Assembly: GCA_963930655.1 (NCBI GenBank)
Contig: OZ005621.1
Span: 8,357,001-8,421,000 of the forward strand
Length of the DNA stretch: 64,000 nt
Source of the DNA: Myrica gale
Taxonomy: Eukaryota > Streptophyta > Magnoliopsida > Fagales > Myricaceae
Direction: 5' to 3'
Shown here piece after piece: positions 57,879 to 64,000 of the stretch (positions are counted from its first letter, which is position 1; the number at the start of each line of letters is the position of its first letter). The translations under genes and the position numbers were made by a program. Below the pieces are notes generated by a model. It made no database searches. It was not told the origin of the DNA and saw only the letters and a list, made by a program, of their open reading frames with translations.

Positions 57879-58400
57879 TGTCCGGCCCAAACCAATTTGG
57901 ACCGACGAGCATGATTACATCTCTATGAGATCCAATGACTACAACCAAACCCATGTTGCATGAAGATACAGAAGGGGAGACTGTTATAAATGCCATGAGC
58001 GGTTGTTTAACAACCCGCGCCAGCCGTGACTCCACGATCACTCTATTCCCATAGTGGAGGAAAACGACCGTTGTGAAGACGTGAGAAACAGTCAAAGAGC
58101 ACACAACCGTACGAGACGAAATTCTCGTAAGCATTTCTGCCAAAAGGAAAGAGAGGAATGTGGAAGAAAAGCTATAAAAAGAAGAGTTATCGATGAAAAA
58201 GGTAAGTAAATTCTGAGCAACCAAACTACAAAACACATATAGAAAAGAAGCTGACTTAAACATCAGAGGTTCTTAACCACGGTGTCCGGGGTTATTTTTG
58301 TAGTTTTGCAAGAAAGATACGTGAAGATCGAGATGCATTTACTCGGACGTGTTAATCATAAACCAATTGATTCATCATATATAAATATACATAAAAATCG
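57879..58400 (+). mobile_element. Probable Ty3/gypsy LTR remnant
   Basis: The stretch has the layout of a plant gypsy LTR: it begins TGTCCGGCCCAAACC, has a TATA box GCTATAAAAAGAAG at about 58171, and about 80 bp further on CTGACTTAAACATCAGAGG followed by GGTGTCCGGGG, a phrase common near the U5 end of such LTRs. No internal domain and no second LTR were found, so it would be a solo or truncated LTR. The 3' boundary and TSD are not defined. Confidence 0.4.
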
Positions 58401-58799
58401 CGATCTAGAAAATACAAATTTTTCTGATATATCAAATGTATTCCTTACCAATTTGCCCATACAAAACAATAGCGAGAGCAAATAAATACCTATTAGATAA
58501 GAGCAAAAATAAAAGTACCACACCGTAGCACAGTTAGTTTGGAGATTTGAAAATGAATATCCAATAGCAGGCGTGGAAACTAAAGATCTATAAATCGAAA
58601 CCTCTTTGCCTCAAAAGCAAATCATACTCTCATGAGTTCGATAATTATGGTTCAATATAGACATTTTGCATCCATGGCTACGCTGATATTCCCTCCCCTA
58701 GGAAAAAAGAAGATTATCACACCACAAGAGTAGTAGCCCAATTAATTTGGAAGTTTAAAAATATATACCCAAGAACGGGTTTGGGTGAAATTGAAATTC

Positions 58800-58993
58800 G
58801 TTATGTTTGGTTTAGATCTCAAAACAGTTTTTTGTATTTGTGCTTTTTTTAGAATAGTGTGAATTATATTGAGATGGGTGAAAAATGTGTTAAAAGCTAG
58901 AATTTATAAAAATTATTGAAATTGGTGAAAATGTATTGAAATTGATGAAAAAGTGAGCGTGATAAACGTTTTTGAAAACCATCAGAACATAAT
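58800..58993. mobile_element. AT-rich MITE-like element with TTATGTTTGG-type ends
   Basis: TTATGTTTGGTTT on the left and AAAACCATCAGAACATAA on the right form an imperfect inverted pair around AT-rich sequence with several TGAAAAAGTG/GTGAAAAATG phrases, similar in style to the other MITEs in the window. The TSD is not resolved. Confidence 0.4.
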
Positions 58994-59171
58994 TAAGATT
59001 AAAACCTACTATCTAAAAAAAAAATTACAGATGGTCGACTCAATTTAGTCATTATGGACTCATGAGAAGTAATAAAAATGAAATTTCTAGTGAAAAAGTT
59101 TATTTGGACGTTGATTTCAGAAAACCCTACACAATTTGATACATTTGACTATTACTTTTTCGATAATGTTT

Positions 59172-59862
59172 TAATTATATATATATATTAAGAAACCAAT
59201 TGTATTTACTTTATTTTCCTCTTCTCGTTTCCGTTCGTAGCACATCTGAATTCCATCGCGCGACCTAATCGGCCTACCAACAGAGCCCAAATCAAGTTTC
59301 GCCGTCAGAGACCATAACAGGTATGCAACTTCCCTTTCCACCTCTTCTATTCTTCGCCTCTGATATTCTCTCAGTTATCTCTCTTCGAGTAAATTTAGCA
59401 GGCATATCCTGAATTAACCCTGGCTTGGGTCCTGAGAAAATCTCAACAATAAAAGGCCTACCCCGTCATTTTTCTTATTTGTTTTCTTGTCAGACTCTCG
59501 AATACCTACTCAATGATTTGCCTACTTACGGTATAGAAAGTTAAAGTCAGAATTTGTTTCTTTTACCTTCTTCCATTCTATCAGAAAACAAGCGGGTAAT
59601 CGTTGGGCTAGGTCTTCTGTAGTCCTTTAAGAACCCGAAATTTTGTAGTAATGCCGCATGGTTTTGTCGATCTGTTCTGAATTTTGATTTGTGTGCTTGC
59701 ATTCTGAGGAATTTCTTCTTTGTTTTAAGTCTTTTAGGGAAAGGGCTTTGATTTGAGGGAGGCTTTGGTTGATTGATTAACTGTATCGCCGTTTTGGATT
59801 TCTGGGTATTGGAGAATCTTCGGTTTGTGTGACTTCAAGTACTTTGTGGAAATTGCGGTTGG
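59172..59862 (+). promoter_or_regulatory. Likely promoter and 5' UTR (with intron) of the IRR-like gene
   Basis: A TATATATATAT stretch lies at about 59174-59188. A pyrimidine-rich leader follows, and CATAACAG|GTATGC at 59320/59321 is a good donor for a 5' UTR intron that would end shortly before the ATG at 59863. The transcription start and the exact acceptor are not determinable by eye. Confidence 0.4.
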
Positions 59863-62800
59863 ATGGCCGATCGGAGTTTAACTGTTGTTAAGCCTATATG
59901 GATGAAGCAGGCTGAAGAGGCGAAGCTCAAGAGTGAGGCTGAGAAAGCGGCTGCTGCGAAAGCTGCTTTTGAAGCCACATTCAAAGATGTAGAGAAAAAC
60001 CGCGAAAAGGAACCTGCTATGTCGGATAGTGAATCCGACGAACACGAGGATTTGGCGAACAAGCCTATTGGGCCGGTGGACCCTGCAAAGTGCACAGCTG
60101 CTGGGGCTGGCATAGCAGGTGGCACGGCAGGTGCCCCGTCTTCGTTTATGCTGGTAACTAAGGATGGAGATGGGAGAAAGGTGCCCAATGGGGGTGCACA
60201 GATTAAGGTGAAAGTGTCACCTGGAGTGGGTGTTGGAGGATCGGAGCAAGAAGGGATGGTGAAGGACATGGGTGATGGAACTTATACGGTTACTTATGTG
60301 GTTCCTAAGAGAGGGAATTACATGGTGAGTATTGAGTGCAGTGGGAAACCCATCATGGGTAGCCCTTTCCCCGTGTTCTTCAGTGCAGGTAACACTTGGT
60401 TATAAATTATACATATGCATCATCTATGTTGGTGAATCATTTTGAATGTTATTTGATACGGAAAAATGTATGTTATTTGCTTTACATTATGCACCACCTA
60501 CTTATCCAAAAAAAAAATATGCACCACCTAATATCGAATTTACAGAGGGCAGTTAATAATTCCTGATTTATGAGTTGGGTGCACATATTATTAGTAATTG
60601 TTGTTATTGGAGCGAGAAAGGTAGCCCTACTAAAGTTTGAAGGCACAAAATTTTCATAATGACATAAAAGGTAGTCTTTTCTGAAGGATAAAAATTTAGA
60701 TGCTAATTAATTCTGAGGAAAGTTGTCTGTCTCGTACGTTCTAATAATGGCATTGCTCGATGTTTCATTCCTTACATTATTGTTGTCTCTGACTTATTTG
60801 TTGTACAGACATTTATTTACTTGTCATCTCCTATGTGGCTAGATCTGAAGAATTTATCTGTTTTTATTCAGGTACTAGTACTGGTGGACTACTGGGTTTG
60901 GCTCCTGCCTCCAATTTTCCTAATCTAGTGAACCAAACCATGCCCAATATGCCAAATTATTCAGGGTCTGTTTCCTTGGCTTTCCCAGGATTATTGGGAA
61001 TGATTCCAGGCATTGTATCAGGTGCCTCAGGGGGTGCCATTTTGCCTGGGATCGGTGCATCACTTGGGGAAGTTTGTCGAGAATATCTGAATGGTCGATG
61101 CGCTAAAACCGATTGCAAGTTGAACCATCCACCTCACAATTTGCTAATGACTGCGTTAGCTGCGACAACCAGTATGGGGACTGTCAGTCAAATTCCCATG
61201 GCACCGTCTGCAGCTGCAATGGCTGCTGCTCAGGCAATTGTTGCTGCCCAAGCACTTCAAGCCCATGCAGCTCAGGTGCAAGCCCAAGCTCAGTCAGCCA
61301 AAGAATCACCTGGTATCCTTATCTCTTGTTTCTTAGTCCTTTGCATACAATATGCCTTAAATATTACTACTACTGCTATTGTTATGATTATCTTTATTAC
61401 GGTTTTCATCTGCTTCTTTCTATTAAATACTTCTCTTCTTATCAGGTTTAACTGATAAAGCTGCGAAGGCTGATGCACTGAAGAAAACACTTCAAGTTAG
61501 CAACCTTAGCCCACTTCTAACTGTGGAACAGCTCAAACAACTTTTCAGCTTTTGTGGCACCGTTGTTGAATGCTCCATCACTGATTCAAAGCATTTCGCT
61601 TATATAGAATACTCAAAACCTGAAGAAGCTACAGCGGCTTTGGCATTAAATAATATGGATGTTGGAGGTCGCCCTTTGAATGTTGAAATGGCAAAATCTC
61701 TTCCTCAAAAACCAGCTCTTTTGAATTCTCCAATGTCTTCATCTTCTCTGCCGCTGATGATGCAGCAGGCTGTTGCCATGCAGCAGATGCAATTCCAGCA
61801 GGCTTTGCTTATGCAACAGACTATGAATTCACAGCAGGCAGCAAACCGAGCTGCAACGATGAAGTCTGCCACAGAGTTAGCTGCAGCCAGAGCTGCAGAA
61901 ATAAGTAAGAAATTAAAAGTTGATGGAGTTGGAGATGAAGAGAAGGAAGTAGAAAGAAAATCGAGGTTTGTTACATTTCCAGCTTTCAGAAGTATTCAAT
62001 GGTTTTAGGGGAAACATCATAGTACGTCCCATATCTATTGGCAAAAATCAAATTGGACCCCATAACGTTTAATTTGTTTTATTACGCCCCATAAGTTTTA
62101 AAAAGAATCTATCCCCGCCCTCTATTTGATTTGGCTGTTAAATCAGATGGAAAATGATATGGATTGACCAAATATCCCTCCAAGAAAAAATTAGAAAATA
62201 TAAATATAAATTAAATATGAATAGAAAAATGAAATAGAATTTCTATATTTTTATTTAGACAATATTTTTTATATATTTATATATCATTTTTTATTTGTCT
62301 GAATTTCTCATGTTTTTAGTAAGTTTATCTTAGAGGGGTATTCTGGTCATTTTTTTGTGTAGTTTAATGTCTCAATCGAACAGAGGGCAATGATTGGTGT
62401 CTTTTAAAACTTATGGGGCACAATTAGACAAATTAGAAGTTATGGGGTCTAATTTGATTTTTGCCTATATATGTAGGGCGTACTATGTTGTTTCCCATGT
62501 TTTAATGTTGTATCAGTTGCCTTGCTTACGTTTGACTGCTTGAAATCATGAAACTTGTTGTTTGTGGTCATGAATTTAATGTACAGAAAAGATGGGCTTT
62601 GAGAGCTTAAATGAGATCTGCTTGTTGATTTAACTGATTAGAGTGCAGAAAATTGAAAGATAGCAGAGGAATATGAGAAGAAAAATTTCTTGGCATCGAA
62701 CTTTGGTTGCTTCAATCGACCTCTAGGTCTAGAAATAGCATTATAGGCTTTGTAGATAATTGTGTGATGATTTTATTTTGTTTAATTAATTCAAATGTAA

Positions 62801-64000
62801 ATTTTCATTCACACTTTGATCTAGAAAATTGTTGGACTTATTACTCTATTTACAGATCGCCTTCGATCTCTCATGCAAAGTCAAGGTCCAAGTCAAGATC
62901 ACCAATCAATGCTCCTCGAAACCGGAGGTCTCGTTCTTATTCACCTCCATCCCGCCGCCCAAGGGATTATAGATTCAGATCACCTGTGAGACCTCGTCAT
63001 CATTACAGCTATGAGGATGAACGGCGGTCACACAGAGACATTTGGGATGGTGGTTACAGAACTAGAAGGCGAGATTCAGAAAGATCTCATGATCGTTATT
63101 CATCTCCTTCAAGGAGAAATAGGAGTGTGAGCCCTCTAAATAGAAAATCATACCGAGCTGATTCAGTCTCACCGAAACGTCATCAAGAAAGTTCATTGCA
63201 TGGAGCAAGGAAATCATCTCGTGCTCATTCAAGATCACCAAGTCATTCTAGAGGAGGTCCGTCATCTCCAAGAATTGATGAAGAAAACAAGTCAAAACAT
63301 AGAAAACGTTTTAGATCAAAATCTGTTGAAGATAAACATCGGTCTGGTGACAAGATAGTTGGGTCTTGTGATGAAAAATCAAAGCACCGTTACCGAAGGC
63401 GGTCGAGGTCTGTAACTCCAGGAGGTAAGCATCACAGAGGCAGCAGATCATCCCCAGGAGTTTTGGATGAAAATAAATCCAAACATAGGAAGCGGTCCAG
63501 GTCAAAGTCTTTAGAAGGTAAGGACCGCTCCATGGAAAAATCAGATGAGTCCAGAGATAAACTACAACATCGCAATAGAAGGCGGTCTAGGTCGAAGTCT
63601 TTGGAGCGTAAACATCACTCCGTTGGCAAAGTGGATAAAAGAGATGAAAAATCAAAACATCGTGATAGAAGGCGGTCCAGATCAAGATCTTTAGAAGGAA
63701 AGCGACAGTCCAAGGAGAAGGCAGATGAAACCAGGGACAGAAAATCAAAGCATCATGATAGAAGGCGGTCAAGGTCAAGGTATCTGTCTGTTGAAGCTAA
63801 GCATCGTAGAGGAAGCAGGTTATCTCCAAGAGGTTTAGGTGATAGTAAATCAAAACATAGAAGACACTCTAGGTCAAATTCTACTGAAAGAAAGCATCGC
63901 TCCTATGATAGGATAAATGAGAGGAGAGCTGAAAAATCAAAGCACCATGAGAGATCAAGGTCCAGGTCAATATCAGCAGAACAGAAAAATTATAGAGGTA
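59863..64000 (+). CDS. IRR: IRR-like RNA-binding protein: filamin repeat, CCCH zinc finger, RRM, RS domain (partial, 3' end outside window)
   Basis: The exons are 59863-60388, 60872-61312, 61446-61965 and 62856 to the window edge, still open; phases match. Residues 1-66 are charged; about 67-175 is a filamin/ABP280-type repeat ending GSPFPVFFSAG. A CCCH finger follows (Cys244, Cys252, Cys257, His261 in CREYLNGRCAKTDCKLNH), then an Ala/Gln-rich stretch. The RRM is at about 337-407 with RNP2-like LQVSNL and RNP1-like KHFAYIEY, then a Met/Gln-rich segment. From 496 it is an RS domain with repeated RRRSRSKS/EKSKHR units. This order matches Arabidopsis At3g23900, named IRR, a nuclear SR-like factor reported to control splicing of immune transcripts; the symbol is assigned by architecture. 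Reading into intron 3 meets a stop within 15 codons. Confidence 0.88.
62009..62496. mobile_element. MITE in intron 3 of the IRR-like gene (488 bp, ~140-bp arms)
   Basis: The left arm GGGAAACATCATAGTACGTCCC with continuation AAAAATCAAATTGGACCCCATA is mirrored on the right (TATGGGGTCTAATTTGATTTTT and GGGCGTACTATGTTGTTTCCC). The flanks ATGGTTTTAG and ATGTTTTAA suggest a 9-bp target duplication with one indel, which would fit a Mutator-type MITE. It lies 43 bp after the splice donor of exon 3 and about 360 bp before the next exon. Confidence 0.8.

Noticed and set aside
57865..58263. 132-codon open frame on the minus strand
   Set aside because: It has no known motif and overlaps a region with the layout of an LTR, including a plus-strand TATA box.

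Overview
The window is nuclear DNA of a flowering plant, most likely a eudicot. Genes have many short exons with GT-AG introns in AT-rich spacers, the proteins are plant-type (NIPA magnesium transporter, F-box with F-box-associated domain, trihelix-like factor, IRR-like splicing factor), and the transposons are typical angiosperm hAT, Mutator, PIF/Harbinger-like and L1-like LINE elements. No organism name can be read from the sequence. I found no bacterial operon, CRISPR array or confident tRNA/rRNA gene.

Layout. 1-1900: repeats, including a 368-bp MITE. 2030-5900 (+): a four-coding-exon RING E3 ligase with a candidate SUMO-interacting motif. 6361-6930: a non-coding tandem duplication. 8022-17562: a transposon cluster made of a 325-bp hAT MITE, a hAT derivative carrying TPR16/DnaJ-like gene pieces, a second hAT derivative with a perfect 8-bp target-site duplication (TSD), and a 4.8-kb Mutator-like element with long inverted arms and a perfect 9-bp TSD that carries a kinesin-7 C-terminal fragment and the spliced 3' end of a MURA transposase. 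18295-28277 (+): a 12-exon gene for a 403-residue coiled-coil protein that I cannot name; one intron holds a LINE relic. 29665-30490: a 5'-truncated LINE with a perfect 14-bp TSD. 30978-32291 (-): an intronless trihelix/Myb-SANT-like gene. 32812-39052: a ~3-kb tandem segmental duplication whose first copy holds an intact F-box gene and whose second copy holds a wrecked one split by a 1.27-kb inverted-repeat transposon. 39642-49326 (-): an eight-exon NIPA-type Mg2+ transporter whose second intron contains a LINE that itself received another retroposon. 49880-59200: AT-rich spacer with several MITEs, a tandem repeat interrupted by a MITE, and a probable LTR piece. 59863-64000 (+): the start of an IRR-like RNA-binding gene (filamin repeat, CCCH finger, RRM, RS domain), which runs off the window.

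The five intact genes are unrelated single loci and I see no pathway linking them. The most informative part is the transposon record: several insertions have exact target-site duplications readable directly from the sequence, two or possibly three DNA transposons carry fragments of host genes, and one MITE has an internal empty-site control. I do not see a clearly new molecular system. The best candidates for follow-up are the gene-fragment-carrying transposons, the RING protein as a possible SUMO-targeted ligase, and the unnamed coiled-coil protein.
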